Source: JADJSS01 sp046329815 (lineage in GTDB: Bacteria; Bacteroidota; Bacteroidia; Chitinophagales; JADIYW01). From it: a DNA stretch of 64,000 bases. The notes beneath the pieces were generated by a model that saw only the letters and a list, made by a program, of their open reading frames with translations, searched no databases and was not told where the DNA came from. Each line of letters opens with the position of its first letter. Within the stretch, counting starts at the first letter, position 1. This document shows, one piece after another, positions 1-8,445 of the stretch. The DNA lies in NCBI GenBank assembly GCA_046329815.1, contig JAXLTY010000003.1, positions 62,001 to 126,000 on the forward strand, in the 5' to 3' direction. Made by a program: the position numbers and the translations under genes.

Positions 1-517
1 GGCAACGCGACAAAATGGTTGGAATAATTTTGTGTTTTTCTGTAGTCGCTAAAATGAAAATCGCGTAGCTTGGCGGCTCTTCCAGTGTTTTCAGGAATGC
101 ATTGAATGCACCGCTTGACAACATATGCACCTCATCAATAATATAGACTTTGTATTTTCCGGATTGCGGCGCAAAACGCACCTGATCGACCAACTGACGA
201 ATATCATCGACACTGTTGTTGGATGCAGCATCTAATTCAAAAATATTGAACGACGCGTTTTGCGAGAACGACACGCAGGAATTACATTCGTTGCACGGCT
301 CGAAATCGGTTCCGGGATTTTCGCAGTTGATGGCTTTCGCCAAAATACGCGCGCAGGTGGTTTTACCAACGCCACGCGGTCCGCAAAACAGGAAAGACTG
401 CGCCAGCTTGCCAGTGGACAGCGCTTTTTTCAGCGTATCAGACACTTGTTCCTGACCGACCACATCCAAGAATTTGGCCGGACGGTATTTACGCGCCGAA
501 ACGATGAAATTTTCCAT
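1..517 (-). CDS. dnaX: DNA polymerase III subunit gamma/tau, partial (N-terminal 172 aa)
   Basis: ATPase subunit of the replicative clamp loader, which loads the sliding clamp on DNA. The visible N-terminal part begins MENFIVSARKYRP, with a Walker A motif GPRGVGKTT at residues 46-54, a zinc-binding cysteine group (CNECNSC) after it, and a DEVHML Walker B motif near residue 128, followed by LKTLEEPPS and LATTEKHKI. These are standard gamma/tau motifs. The reading frame leaves the window at base 1, so about two thirds of the protein, including any tau-specific domain, is not seen. The start ATG is the reverse complement of bases 515-517. The family assignment is secure. Confidence 0.95.
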   Translation of the reverse strand, partial: MENFIVSARKYRPAKFLDVVGQEQVSDTLKKALSTGKLAQSFLFCGPRGVGKTTCARILAKAINCENPGTDFEPCNECNSCVSFSQNASFNIFELDAASNNSVDDIRQLVDQVRFAPQSGKYKVYIIDEVHMLSSGAFNAFLKTLEEPPSYAIFILATTEKHKIIPTILSRC

Positions 518-622
518 GCTGCAATATTACTAAAACGTTCAAGGTTTTAAAAACAATGAAGGTTTTAGTTTTGAACAAAAAGTAAGGTTGTTAGAAATTA
601 TGTATTGTTACAAGTTTATCTA

Positions 623-672
623 ATGGTTGGTATCCTTACCAACCATCATATTTCTGTTGGTGAGACACCAAC
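623..672. repeat. GGTTGGT inverted-repeat element, copy 1
   Basis: Two adjacent hairpins. Bases 623-632 pair with 637-646 (ATGGTTGGTA against TACCAACCAT, 4-base loop), and bases 656-662 pair with 666-672 (GTTGGTG against CACCAAC). A closely related element lies at 49143-49194 and a half copy at 49429-49457, so this is a dispersed family. It lies between the start of dnaX and the end of the gene at 709-1161 and could also act as a transcription barrier for that gene. Confidence 0.7.
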
Positions 673-708
673 CGATAGAAAATTAAACTCATGCCATTGT
701 TTTTTACT

Positions 709-1161
709 TCAAAATTTAATTTCAATAAACTGATTACCTTCCTTAAAAAACTCGATGCAATGTCTAGTTAAGTAAGCACAGACTCTGTTATATTGAGTCT
801 CATTTTTGTATTTAGTTGCATCTATAAATGCTGCAATATCTTTAAAATCTGTTTGGAAGAAATAAAATCTGTTTGGTGTATAAATTTTAAAAAAATCTTC
901 TTTAAGATAAAAGTCCATAGTTAAGACATAGGTATTATAATAAAAACCATCTGTATCACAAAAATCATTATCTGAATCAAATGCAGGATTTCTTCTCTGT
1001 TTAAAGTGCCTGGAAAAGAAATTGAAATCTGCTGCTGTTGCTTTCTTCTTAAAATCATCTACTAGCATCAAATCAACCATCGGAAAAGCATATTCATCTA
1101 TGCTGTATATTGTAAAATTTACGTTCAACTCGTTATTTTCCTGATTTAATTCTATTGTCAT
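709..1161 (-). CDS. Hypothetical protein, last gene of the DUF262/methyltransferase operon
   Basis: A 150-residue protein that I do not recognise. It is rich in Phe, Tyr, Asp and Asn, with no signal peptide or clear membrane segment, so it is probably cytoplasmic. I chose ATG at 1161 (MTIELNQEN) rather than the longer open frame from 1263, because the extra N-terminus lies inside the HNH region of the upstream gene and looks non-coding. With this start it overlaps the upstream stop by 29 bases, which suggests translational coupling to the DUF262-HNH and methyltransferase genes. By context it could be an accessory or specificity factor, but nothing in the sequence shows a function. Confidence 0.65.
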   Translation of the reverse strand: MTIELNQENNELNVNFTIYSIDEYAFPMVDLMLVDDFKKKATAADFNFFSRHFKQRRNPAFDSDNDFCDTDGFYYNTYVLTMDFYLKEDFFKIYTPNRFYFFQTDFKDIAAFIDATKYKNETQYNRVCAYLTRHCIEFFKEGNQFIEIKF

Positions 1162-2215
1162 GCTTACACAACATTTGACAATTTTCGGCTGTCGTTTTTC
1201 CGCCTTCGTGCCAAGGTGTGATGTGATCGGCTTCCATTTCGTTAAGTTCAAAAGTAACTCCACATTTTACACAAACACCTTTTTGTCTTTCATATGCTTC
1301 TCGTTTTTGTTTGTCGGTAAAAGCTCTGATACTTAAATATTTTTCATTGCGTGTCAATACATATTCATAAATACCAGACTTTTTAGTTACGTCTTCGTCT
1401 TGCATTAAATGTGTTATTTCTTCTTCTAATTTTTTTGCATCAAAATTTTGGTCTTTGTAATTGTTGTAAAGAAAACCATAATTTATGCCTTTCATTTCTT
1501 TACGATATTTTGGAAAAACTACTTTTATCCAATTCATCAAACTTGTAAAGTATAACCACAATTCACTTGCATTTGGCTTGTGTTGGTTTTCAGCCATATA
1601 TTGCTCAATGTTGTCTTTGCTTATCCAACTAATTACAGTTTCTAAATAATCTTGTCGAATAGGCGAACCTGTCATATAATCGTTTCCAATGTTGTAAGCT
1701 GGACAACCTGTTTTACTGAAATACTTTTTAGCTTCTGTTAGCCAAGTGCCTGTGTAAATAGCATTTCTAAGTTCTTGATTAGTGAGTTTTTCGCCTGCAA
1801 TATTTATGGTTTTAAACCAATCTAGCTTTTCTTTATCATTTCCTTCGCAGAAATAAACCATGAGTTTATAATCTAATATTTGCTCTTGTTCTACATCTGT
1901 AAGATTATGGAAATACATCGCATTTAAAGAAAATGTTCCTGTTGCATATTCGCAAATACTAATGGTTCTTTGTTGTCCATCTAAAACCTCGTAAGTATCA
2001 TCTTCATTTTTTACCCAATACATTACATTTAAAGGGAAATTCTTTTGCACGGTTTCAATTACCGAATCGCGTTGTTTATCTTTGTAAACAAATTCGCGTT
2101 GATATTTTGGACGAATATTTAGTTTACCACTATAACCAACCACACCTTCTTCGTTGTTGTTAATATAACCATTTACAACTTCACTAATTTTTATTTCTTT
2201 AAGTTCTATTTTCAT
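1133..2215 (-). CDS. DUF262 and HNH endonuclease domain protein
   Basis: A 360-residue protein with an N-terminal DUF262 (ParB/Srx-like, GmrS-type) domain, shown by DGQQRT at residues 79-83 and the surrounding NIRPKYQR and PLNVMYW segments. A C-terminal HNH nuclease follows at about residues 312-360, with CVKCG, EADHITPWHEGG and NCQMLCKHDN motifs. DUF262 proteins such as GmrSD and BrxU are NTP-dependent nucleases that often cut modified phage DNA. The gene overlaps the upstream methyltransferase by 4 bases (ATGA type), so the two are co-translated. I infer a restriction or anti-phage role. Whether it cuts modified or unmodified DNA cannot be read from the sequence. Confidence 0.88.
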   Translation of the reverse strand: MKIELKEIKISEVVNGYINNNEEGVVGYSGKLNIRPKYQREFVYKDKQRDSVIETVQKNFPLNVMYWVKNEDDTYEVLDGQQRTISICEYATGTFSLNAMYFHNLTDVEQEQILDYKLMVYFCEGNDKEKLDWFKTINIAGEKLTNQELRNAIYTGTWLTEAKKYFSKTGCPAYNIGNDYMTGSPIRQDYLETVISWISKDNIEQYMAENQHKPNASELWLYFTSLMNWIKVVFPKYRKEMKGINYGFLYNNYKDQNFDAKKLEEEITHLMQDEDVTKKSGIYEYVLTRNEKYLSIRAFTDKQKREAYERQKGVCVKCGVTFELNEMEADHITPWHEGGKTTAENCQMLCKHDNRIKSGK

Positions 2216-3210
2216 ATTCGCTTGTTCTTTATAAAAATTCTTTTATAAACTCGTTTTTGATTTACCATAGCTTGGGCAACTTTACTTTCTTCATTCCATA
2301 GACCATTTGAAAAACCTTTACCTTCACTTTCTGTTGCACCTATTATTTCAAATTGTTCAGGATTATATTTATCCATGAAAGTTATTGGAACGCCCATTAT
2401 TCCTTTATAATCTAATGGAATATCTTTTGTTTTTGAAACTTCAATAGCACTATAATTGTCGTAAGTTGGATATTCAATTTCATTATAAGTCTTATATAAA
2501 ATTAAATCTTCGTGTCTTTTCCTTGAATCTAAATTGGTAAACCAATGAACACCCGAAACTCTAATTTTGCCTTCTTTGTGGTTTCCTGCGGTCGCATAAT
2601 CTTCATACTGTGTATTAATGAAATGAGCTGCGCCACCATTAAAACCATATCCTAACCATAATTTGTTTTCCTTAATTAATGGAAATATTTCTTTGTATGT
2701 TAAAGCGTTTTGATGACCAACAATAAGAAACTTTTTGTCGTATTCTATCAATTGAGCCACATATTCTCTAAATAACGAAAAAGGCGGATTAGTTACAACT
2801 ATATCTGCTTGTTTCAACAATTCAATACTTTCTGAACTTCTAAAATCACCGTCGCCTTCTAAGTAATGTATTCCTATTTCTTCTGCATTGGGAATTTTGT
2901 CTCCATTTTTGTCGCCGTTATATTCTAAATAAATAGCTTTCTCAGATTGATGTTTGCTAAATAAATCTCTTTCTTGGTTCTTGTAACAAGTTGTAATTAA
3001 GCGTTTCAGTCCTAAATTTTCAAAATTATAAGAAAAATAATGAAAGAAATTACTCACTCTTGGGTCATCACAATTGCAAAAAACGGTCTTGCCTTTAAAA
3101 TGGTCTTTGTAGTGTCTTAATTCTTTTTCAATGTCGGTCAGCTCGGTATAAAACTCATCATTTTTACCTGCTTTCGCGTTGTTAAGATTTTTATTTAAAG
3201 ATTTCGCCAT
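2212..3210 (-). CDS. EcoRI-type adenine-specific DNA methyltransferase
   Basis: A 332-residue protein similar to the EcoRI methylase family (N6-adenine methyltransferases). The catalytic motif NPPF is at residues 141-144 in DIVVTNPPFSLF. The N-terminal KNDEFYTELTDIEKEL and FCNCDDPRVSNFF segments are typical of this family. It is probably the modification partner of the overlapping DUF262-HNH gene, transferring a methyl group from S-adenosylmethionine to adenine. It is first in a three-gene minus-strand operon, and its 5' side faces the 21-bp array at 3355-3501. Target specificity cannot be read. The operon looks more AT-rich than the neighbouring metabolic genes by eye. Confidence 0.88.
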   Translation of the reverse strand: MAKSLNKNLNNAKAGKNDEFYTELTDIEKELRHYKDHFKGKTVFCNCDDPRVSNFFHYFSYNFENLGLKRLITTCYKNQERDLFSKHQSEKAIYLEYNGDKNGDKIPNAEEIGIHYLEGDGDFRSSESIELLKQADIVVTNPPFSLFREYVAQLIEYDKKFLIVGHQNALTYKEIFPLIKENKLWLGYGFNGGAAHFINTQYEDYATAGNHKEGKIRVSGVHWFTNLDSRKRHEDLILYKTYNEIEYPTYDNYSAIEVSKTKDIPLDYKGIMGVPITFMDKYNPEQFEIIGATESEGKGFSNGLWNEESKVAQAMVNQKRVYKRIFIKNKRI

Positions 3211-3354
3211 TCATGGATTTATTAAAGTTGCAAATTACAAATAAATACTTATTTTTTTCATCATATGTTATCCTAACTCGATTATGGTGGCTATAGGTCA
3301 ATTCCCACATTCCTCTTTAATTCTTATATAAATTCCCACTTCATCTTGAAAAAT

Positions 3355-3501
3355 CATAAAATTTTATGTGATTGACTTAAAATTTTATGTGTGTGCTATA
3401 AAATTTTATGTAACAGACATAAAGTTTTATATAATTAGCTTAAAATTTTAAGTGTTGAGCTTAAAATTTTAAGTACGCATTATAAAATTTTATAATAAGA
3501 T
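3355..3501. repeat. Tandem array A: seven 21-bp units with a phased AAAATTTT core
   Basis: Seven consecutive units begin at 3355, 3376, 3397, 3418, 3439, 3460 and 3481. Each has a palindromic core close to WTAAAATTTTAWG, followed by about 8 variable bases. The centres of the AAAATTTT cores (one copy has AAAGTTTT) fall at 3361.5, 3382.5, 3403.5, 3424.5, 3445.5, 3466.5 and 3487.5, exactly 21 bp apart. A decayed eighth core may lie at 3505-3512. 21 bp is two helical turns, and phased A4T4 tracts are known to bend DNA. The array fills the intergenic region between the divergent methyltransferase operon and the gene at 3609. The rest of 3211-3608 holds only AT-rich sequence. Confidence 0.95.
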
Positions 3502-3608
3502 ATGATATTTTTAAATAATTAACATTTATTTAGAAAAAATATAGCATAAAATTGCTTTTCTATCCGTTAATTTGTTTCATATTCATTAATCAATCAAATA
3601 AATACGAT

Positions 3609-4097
3609 ATGCCCGTTACAAATTTAGGAAGACTGCACCTTACAGCAACACAAAAAACAGCCATCGATACTGCATTAACAACTATTGAAACACAGCTTTT
3701 GACGGTAACCATGAACCTGAACGCTGAAGAACGCAAGAAGTTTGGTAGTGTAAAAGAATACAATAAGTTATTTGTAAACAAAGACCGTGATTACTATTTA
3801 ACACAGCCACATTTGGCAAGCCCTGATGTAGATTGGGTAGAGTTTGAAGCAGATTTTCAGGATAGAGTATTTGCAGATACTCGTTTAGATAGGATTGCTA
3901 CCATAACACGTATGTTGAGCGATTTTAAAATTGTACACGATTATGATAATTATCAGGATGGATTAACAGATTATGATTATAGCCAATACAAAGCTAATAC
4001 AAAAGCACCTGGCTTTACAGAAAAAGTAGAAGAACTAAAACAGTTTTTTCCGAATACAAACGGCGGCGGCAGCGGCGATGGCACTTCTGCTGAATAA
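3609..4097 (+). CDS. Hypothetical protein downstream of array A
   Basis: A 162-residue soluble protein of unknown function. I prefer ATG 3609 (MPVTNLGRLHLT) over the in-frame ATG at 3552, because the extra 19 residues look like translated AT-rich spacer. The protein is mostly helical in appearance (TATQKTAIDTALTTIETQL, then an acidic-aromatic stretch with DYDNYQDGLTDYDYSQY) and ends in a Gly/Ser-rich tail (NGGGSGDGTSAE). There is no signal peptide or membrane segment. It stands alone, 107 bp after the phased array, and ends at a hairpin shared with the convergent acyl-CoA dehydrogenase gene. No family can be named. Confidence 0.75.
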   Translation: MPVTNLGRLHLTATQKTAIDTALTTIETQLLTVTMNLNAEERKKFGSVKEYNKLFVNKDRDYYLTQPHLASPDVDWVEFEADFQDRVFADTRLDRIATITRMLSDFKIVHDYDNYQDGLTDYDYSQYKANTKAPGFTEKVEELKQFFPNTNGGGSGDGTSAE

Positions 4098-4121
4098 TAC
4101 TTACTATTTATCTTAAAAGAA

Positions 4122-4147
4122 GCAGGCATCGCTAACGCGATGCCTGC
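4122..4147 (-). terminator. Intrinsic terminator for the acyl-CoA dehydrogenase gene
   Basis: A perfect 11-bp stem (GCAGGCATCGC / GCGATGCCTGC) with loop TAAC. On the minus strand it is followed by TTCTTTTAAG. It lies between the convergent genes ending at 4097 (+) and 4193 (-) and may serve both. Confidence 0.7.
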
Positions 4148-4169
4148 GTTGATTTAGAACGAACATCAG

Positions 4170-4194
4170 ACGCCTTTAGGCGTGCTGCTGTTTT
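4170..4194 (+). terminator. Possible terminator for the gene at 3609-4097
   Basis: A short hairpin, ACGCCT-TT-AGGCGT at 4170-4183, is followed after GCTGCTG by TTTT at 4191-4194. The stem is only 6 bp and the tail is separated from it, so this is a weak candidate. Confidence 0.3.
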
Positions 4195-5992
4195 AGAAGC
4201 TATATTTCTTCGCTTCCAACACCTTTGCTGCAATGCGTCTGCGCGCTTCTTTTGTATTGAAGGTTTCGTATTTGGTATAACGTTTCAGACCCATTAGCAT
4301 AATGCGTAATTCATCACCTTCCGCAAATGATTGTAATGCGTGCTTGCCATGTAAATTCAGTCTTTCCAACGCATCAGAAACAAATACTTTTGTCATATCA
4401 ATTTGTGTTGCAGTAGCGCCTTCGCCTAAAACAGCAATTAGCTTTTGCGTTCTTAAAACAGTTGATTCCATAGTATATACTTCTGCTAACATGTCTGCCA
4501 CGTTCATCAAAATTTCTTGCTCGTGTTTTAATTTCGTCATTAATTTTTGTGCCGCTGCGCCTGCTGTCATTAAGATGGCTTTCTTCGCGTTTTTTACTGC
4601 TTTTGCTTCTGCTGCTAATGGTGTTGCATCATCGTCACTGCTAAAATCAGGAACACTCATCAATTCTTTTTGAACCGCCATTGCCGGTGTCATTATGTCA
4701 ATTTTACCAGACATGGCACGTTTCAATAACATATCTACAGAAAGTAATCGGTTGATCTCATTCGTGCCTTCAAAAATTCGGTTGATGCGCGCATCTCTGT
4801 AAGCGCGTGCTGCACCCAATTCTTCCGAATAGCCCATTCCACCATGAATTTGTACATTCTCATCTACACAATAATCCAATACTTCAGAGCCGATGAATTT
4901 CAACAAAGAACATTCAATCGCATATTCTTCAGCGGCTTTCATAATAGCTTCTTGCAATGGCAAACCTTTCGCTACCAATTCTTTTTCTTTATTGTCGATC
5001 GCGTCTGATGCACGGTAGCAAGCACTTTGCAACGCGTAAATGCGTGTTGCCATTTCACCTAATTTATATTGAATAGCGCCAAACGTTGCGATAGGCACTT
5101 TAAATTGCTGACGTTCCAAAGCATAGGTTGCTGCCTGTTCTAAAGCAACTTTTGAGCCACCTAAAACGCCTGCTGCTAATTTATATCTTCCAACATTTAA
5201 AATATTGAATGCAATTAAATGACCTTTGCCTATTTCGCCTAATAAATTTTCTTTTGGAACTTTTACGTTTTCTAAGAATACTTGTCTTGTTGAAGAACCT
5301 TTGATACCCATTTTCGCTTCTTCAGCGCCTAATGACAAACCTTCCATGCCTCTTTCGATGATCAAAGCAGAGAATTTATCACCATCGATTTGGCAGAAAA
5401 CGATGTAAACATCAGCAAAACCGGCATTGGTGATCCACATTTTTTGTCCGTTAACAATGTAGTGTGTACCTTCTGCATTTAAAATGGCGGTTGTTTTTGC
5501 ACCTAATGCATCGGAACCTGAACCTGGTTCTGTTAAGCAATAAGATGCTTTTAATTCACCGGTAGCTAATTTTGGTAAATAGTGTGCTTTCTGTTGCTCG
5601 TTTCCGAAATATACGATTGGCAACGTACCGATACCGATGTGCGCACCAACTGACAGCGAGAACGAACTTGCGCGCGCCATGTTTTCTACCAACAGAGAAT
5701 TGGTGTTGAAGTCTTTGCCCATTCCACCGTATTCTTCCGGAATTGCTAAACCAAGTAATCCAAGTTCTCCTGCTTTTAACAATAAGGATTCTGTTAAACC
5801 GGGTTCTTGCTTTTCAATTTTATCATACACCGGCAAAATTTCCGAGTCGATAAATGATGTGATGGTATCAACAATCATGTGTTGTTCTTCGTTCAGGTCT
5901 TCCGGTGTGAACGTATCGTTGTAGTTCATTTCTTTTACTAAGAATTCACCACCTTTCAATAAGTTTTTAACTTCTGCTAATGTTTCGCTCAT
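4193..5992 (-). CDS. Acyl-CoA dehydrogenase (VLCAD/ACAD9-like, 599 aa)
   Basis: An FAD-dependent dehydrogenase for the first step of fatty acid beta-oxidation. The order is an N-terminal helical domain (EEQHMIVDTITSF), the middle beta domain with the CLTEPGSGSD and KMWITNAGFAD signatures, a C-terminal helical domain with QIHGGMGYSEE, and RIFEGTNEINR, which holds the likely catalytic Glu. A further C-terminal extension of about 170 residues makes it 599 residues, longer than short- and medium-chain enzymes (about 380) and like very-long-chain enzymes. It is a single gene, with its end marked by the hairpin at 4122-4147. Substrate chain length is inferred from size only. Confidence 0.92.
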   Translation of the reverse strand: MSETLAEVKNLLKGGEFLVKEMNYNDTFTPEDLNEEQHMIVDTITSFIDSEILPVYDKIEKQEPGLTESLLLKAGELGLLGLAIPEEYGGMGKDFNTNSLLVENMARASSFSLSVGAHIGIGTLPIVYFGNEQQKAHYLPKLATGELKASYCLTEPGSGSDALGAKTTAILNAEGTHYIVNGQKMWITNAGFADVYIVFCQIDGDKFSALIIERGMEGLSLGAEEAKMGIKGSSTRQVFLENVKVPKENLLGEIGKGHLIAFNILNVGRYKLAAGVLGGSKVALEQAATYALERQQFKVPIATFGAIQYKLGEMATRIYALQSACYRASDAIDNKEKELVAKGLPLQEAIMKAAEEYAIECSLLKFIGSEVLDYCVDENVQIHGGMGYSEELGAARAYRDARINRIFEGTNEINRLLSVDMLLKRAMSGKIDIMTPAMAVQKELMSVPDFSSDDDATPLAAEAKAVKNAKKAILMTAGAAAQKLMTKLKHEQEILMNVADMLAEVYTMESTVLRTQKLIAVLGEGATATQIDMTKVFVSDALERLNLHGKHALQSFAEGDELRIMLMGLKRYTKYETFNTKEARRRIAAKVLEAKKYSF

Positions 5993-6192
5993 TGTATTAA
6001 TTTTTGAGTTGTTTAATTATAAAATTGTAGAATTTAAATTATTATTTAAAATTACAATGCATGCATTGAAATAACAAACGTTTGGTAAAAATGTTCAGTT
6101 AAGTATTTGTTATCAATTTCATTATAGTTACTGAATCATAAATAATGGAATTTTGGTTAATTTTGCTTAACAACTATTGAAAAACTATTCTC

Positions 6193-7230
6193 ATGGCATC
6201 TTACAAGCGAATTCCATTAAAACCATTTCCAAACGGATGGTACATGGTGGCACATTCCAACGAAATAAAAAATGGCGAAATCATTACAAAACGTTTCGCC
6301 GGAAAAGATATTATACTTTTCAGAACGGAATCCGGTAAATTAGCCATAACGGAACCGTATTGCCCACACATGGGCGGCCACTTTGGCTATGGCGGAAAAG
6401 TAGAAGGTGAAAGCATTAAGTGTCCATTTCATCATTTTTGCTTTGATACCAAAGGTGATTGTACAGCAACCGGTTATGGTTCTAAACCGTCTTCTAAATT
6501 AAAATTACCGGTCTATCATTCTGATGAAAAAAATAATTTGGTGTTGATTTGGTTTGATGAAAAAAATAATGCGCCAACCTGGTTTGTTCCTCAGGAAGAC
6601 TGGACGGATTGGACAGAAGTATTATTTGCTGAATACGATCTAAATTCGCATCCGCAGGAAACTACGGAAAACAGCGTTGATGTAGGTCATTTTTCTATTG
6701 TTCATGGCTATACTGGTGTAGAAACGCTTCATGAAATGGAAAGCCATGATCACTATTTATATGCAAAATATGCTATGCACCGTGTTGCCGATTTTGTTGG
6801 AAAGAAAAAGAATATCCGTACAGAGTTTAATGTAAATGTGCATGGGTTAGGATATTCTTTTGTGAGCGCAGAAATTCCTGAATTGAATTTTAAAATGCGT
6901 AATTTCGTTTTACCAACGCCTAAAGAAAATGGAAAGCTGAAACTAACTATTGGTGCCAGTATCAAAAAACTGGAAAACAGGGAAAAGATATCGCCATTAT
7001 TAAAAATAGTACCAAAAGAATTAGCTACAAAATTAGTTTTAAAGAAAACGTTTGAAGGATATTGTCACGATGTCAGCCAAGATTTTAAAATTTGGGAAAA
7101 TAAAATTTATATCGATCCACCAATTTTAGCTAAAGGCGATGGACCTGTTGCGCAATACAGAATGTGGGCACAGCAATTCTATTACGATGATTCTAAACAA
7201 CCGAATTATGCAACGAATGAGTTGGTGTAA
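6193..7230 (+). CDS. Rieske [2Fe-2S] non-haem iron oxygenase
   Basis: A 345-residue terminal oxygenase. The Rieske cluster ligands are visible as Cys57-x-His59 (CPHMGGH) and Cys77-x2-His80 (CPFHH). The catalytic mononuclear iron site fits Asn160/Asp163/His166/His171 in ENSVDVGHFSIVHGY. This layout is typical of Rieske oxygenases, and the VDVGHFSIVHG form recalls the KshA/Neverland-like steroid branch more than the benzoate dioxygenases. No reductase or ferredoxin gene lies beside it. It is 95 bp upstream of kynA on the same strand and might be co-regulated, but no kynurenine step needs it. A TAATTTTG box at 6158-6165 could be its -7 element. Confidence 0.87.
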   Translation: MASYKRIPLKPFPNGWYMVAHSNEIKNGEIITKRFAGKDIILFRTESGKLAITEPYCPHMGGHFGYGGKVEGESIKCPFHHFCFDTKGDCTATGYGSKPSSKLKLPVYHSDEKNNLVLIWFDEKNNAPTWFVPQEDWTDWTEVLFAEYDLNSHPQETTENSVDVGHFSIVHGYTGVETLHEMESHDHYLYAKYAMHRVADFVGKKKNIRTEFNVNVHGLGYSFVSAEIPELNFKMRNFVLPTPKENGKLKLTIGASIKKLENREKISPLLKIVPKELATKLVLKKTFEGYCHDVSQDFKIWENKIYIDPPILAKGDGPVAQYRMWAQQFYYDDSKQPNYATNELV

Positions 7231-7300
7231 ATCATAATTTCAATTCCGTTTATAATTTTATTTATCTAATTCGTTAGAAAGTTTCTCCATTTATTTTGTT

Positions 7301-7308
7301 TACTTTTG
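7301..7308 (+). promoter_or_regulatory. Candidate -7 promoter box upstream of kynA
   Basis: TACTTTTG fits the Bacteroidota TAnnTTTG -7 consensus and lies 17 bp before the kynA start codon. No good -33 TTTG is seen at the expected spacing, so this is tentative. Confidence 0.3.
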
Positions 7309-7325
7309 TTAGGTAACTATTACTC

Positions 7326-8234
7326 ATGACAAGAGAAGAAATACTAGCTGCAATTGATGAAAAGTATAAAGCCATCGGACAGGATGCTGACACACATTTG
7401 TTAGGTTTATTATATTCAGAACCTATCACCTACTGGAATTATATCAATGTCGATGCATTACTGAGCTTGCAAATTCAACGCACACAATTGCCGGATGAAA
7501 TGATCTTCATATTATATCATCAGATCAATGAATTATTGTTTAAAATGATGTTGTGGGAAATTGAACAAGTATCAAGAACAGAAAATATTACAACGCAAAA
7601 ATTTTCATTACATCTGAACAGAATCAGCCGTTATTTTGATATTCTGACTGAGTCTTTCAACATTATGCGCGATGGTATGGAAATCGAACAATATTTAAAA
7701 TTCAGAAATACACTGACACCAGCCAGTGGTTTTCAAAGTGCACAATATCGTAAAATAGAGTTTGCTTCTACTGAATTAATTAATTTAATTGACATTCGTT
7801 TCAGAGCAACTATTGACCGCAACACACCTTTTGAACATGCTTATGATCATTTATACTGGCAGGCAGCCGGAAAAGATTATGCAACAGGAAAGAAAACGGC
7901 ATTGCTGAATAATTTTGACAAACGATACTTGGAAGAATTTATAACGTTCATGAAAGAATACAATACAACGAATCTTTGGACAAAATTTAAAGCACTGCCT
8001 GAAGCAGATCAGCAAAATGAAGAACTGGTAAAGGCGATGCGTCATTATGATTACACCATCAATATAAAATGGGTAATGGCACATCTGAATACAGCAAAAA
8101 AATACATCGGTGGCGGCGAAGCAACAGGCGGCAGCGAATGGCAAAAATACATGCATCCAAAATATCAGAAGCGTATTTTCTTTCCTGAATTATGGTCGAA
8201 AGAAGAAGTCGAAAATTGGGGAAATGACGCTTAA
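7326..8234 (+). CDS. kynA: Tryptophan 2,3-dioxygenase
   Basis: A haem dioxygenase that opens the indole ring of tryptophan to give N-formylkynurenine, the first step of the kynurenine pathway. Family signatures seen: YHQINELLFKMMLWEIE, where the His-containing segment lines the haem/substrate pocket; TPASGFQSAQYRKIE; and ATGGSEWQKYM near the C-terminus. The length of 302 residues fits the family. It is the first gene of a co-directional cluster (kynA to kmo) in which almost every catabolic step is present, so the assignment is strong. Confidence 0.95.
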   Translation: MTREEILAAIDEKYKAIGQDADTHLLGLLYSEPITYWNYINVDALLSLQIQRTQLPDEMIFILYHQINELLFKMMLWEIEQVSRTENITTQKFSLHLNRISRYFDILTESFNIMRDGMEIEQYLKFRNTLTPASGFQSAQYRKIEFASTELINLIDIRFRATIDRNTPFEHAYDHLYWQAAGKDYATGKKTALLNNFDKRYLEEFITFMKEYNTTNLWTKFKALPEADQQNEELVKAMRHYDYTINIKWVMAHLNTAKKYIGGGEATGGSEWQKYMHPKYQKRIFFPELWSKEEVENWGNDA

Positions 8235-8280
8235 TATGCTAATTTAAAAATTTGAATATAATAACTACCAAATGAGCACC

Positions 8281-8391
8281 GTCATTTCGACGTTAGGAGA
8301 AATCTCGAAAAGAAATGCACCATACTTCAATTTGCCTTTCCTAATCGTAACAAGATATCTCGCTACACTTCGATATAACGACATTTCTGGC
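8281..8391. repeat. Dispersed inverted-repeat element (GTCATTTCGACG type)
   Basis: The left arm GTCATTTCGACG, followed by GGAGAAATCTCG, is imperfectly mirrored at the right end (AGATATCTCGCTACACTTCG, then ATAACGAC). Elements with GTCATTTCGAC and GAGAAATCTC ends are common as dispersed non-coding repeats in Bacteroidota genomes. It occupies most of the 211-bp gap between kynA and kynB and could form a long hairpin in the transcript. Confidence 0.55.
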
Positions 8392-8420
8392 AGTTGTTCT
8401 GTTTATTGTTTACAGTACTC

Positions 8421-8441
8421 AATAACCAATGACTAATAACC
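8421..8441 (+). repeat. 7-bp repeats directly upstream of kynB
   Basis: Three 7-bp units (AATAACC, AATGACT, AATAACC) at 8421-8441 end four bases before the kynB ATG. They belong to the same WATAACY-type family as 12068-12160 and 22094-22128. Confidence 0.6.
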
Positions 8442-8445
8442 TAAA

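Noticed and set aside
1162..1263. Longer start for the gene at 709-1161
   Set aside because: The extra 34 codons lie in the HNH coding region in another frame and lack protein character; ATG 1161 gives a normal 29-bp overlap.
3355..3501. CRISPR-like array
   Set aside because: Units are 21 bp with only about 8 variable bases, no spacers of 30 bp or more, and no cas genes nearby.
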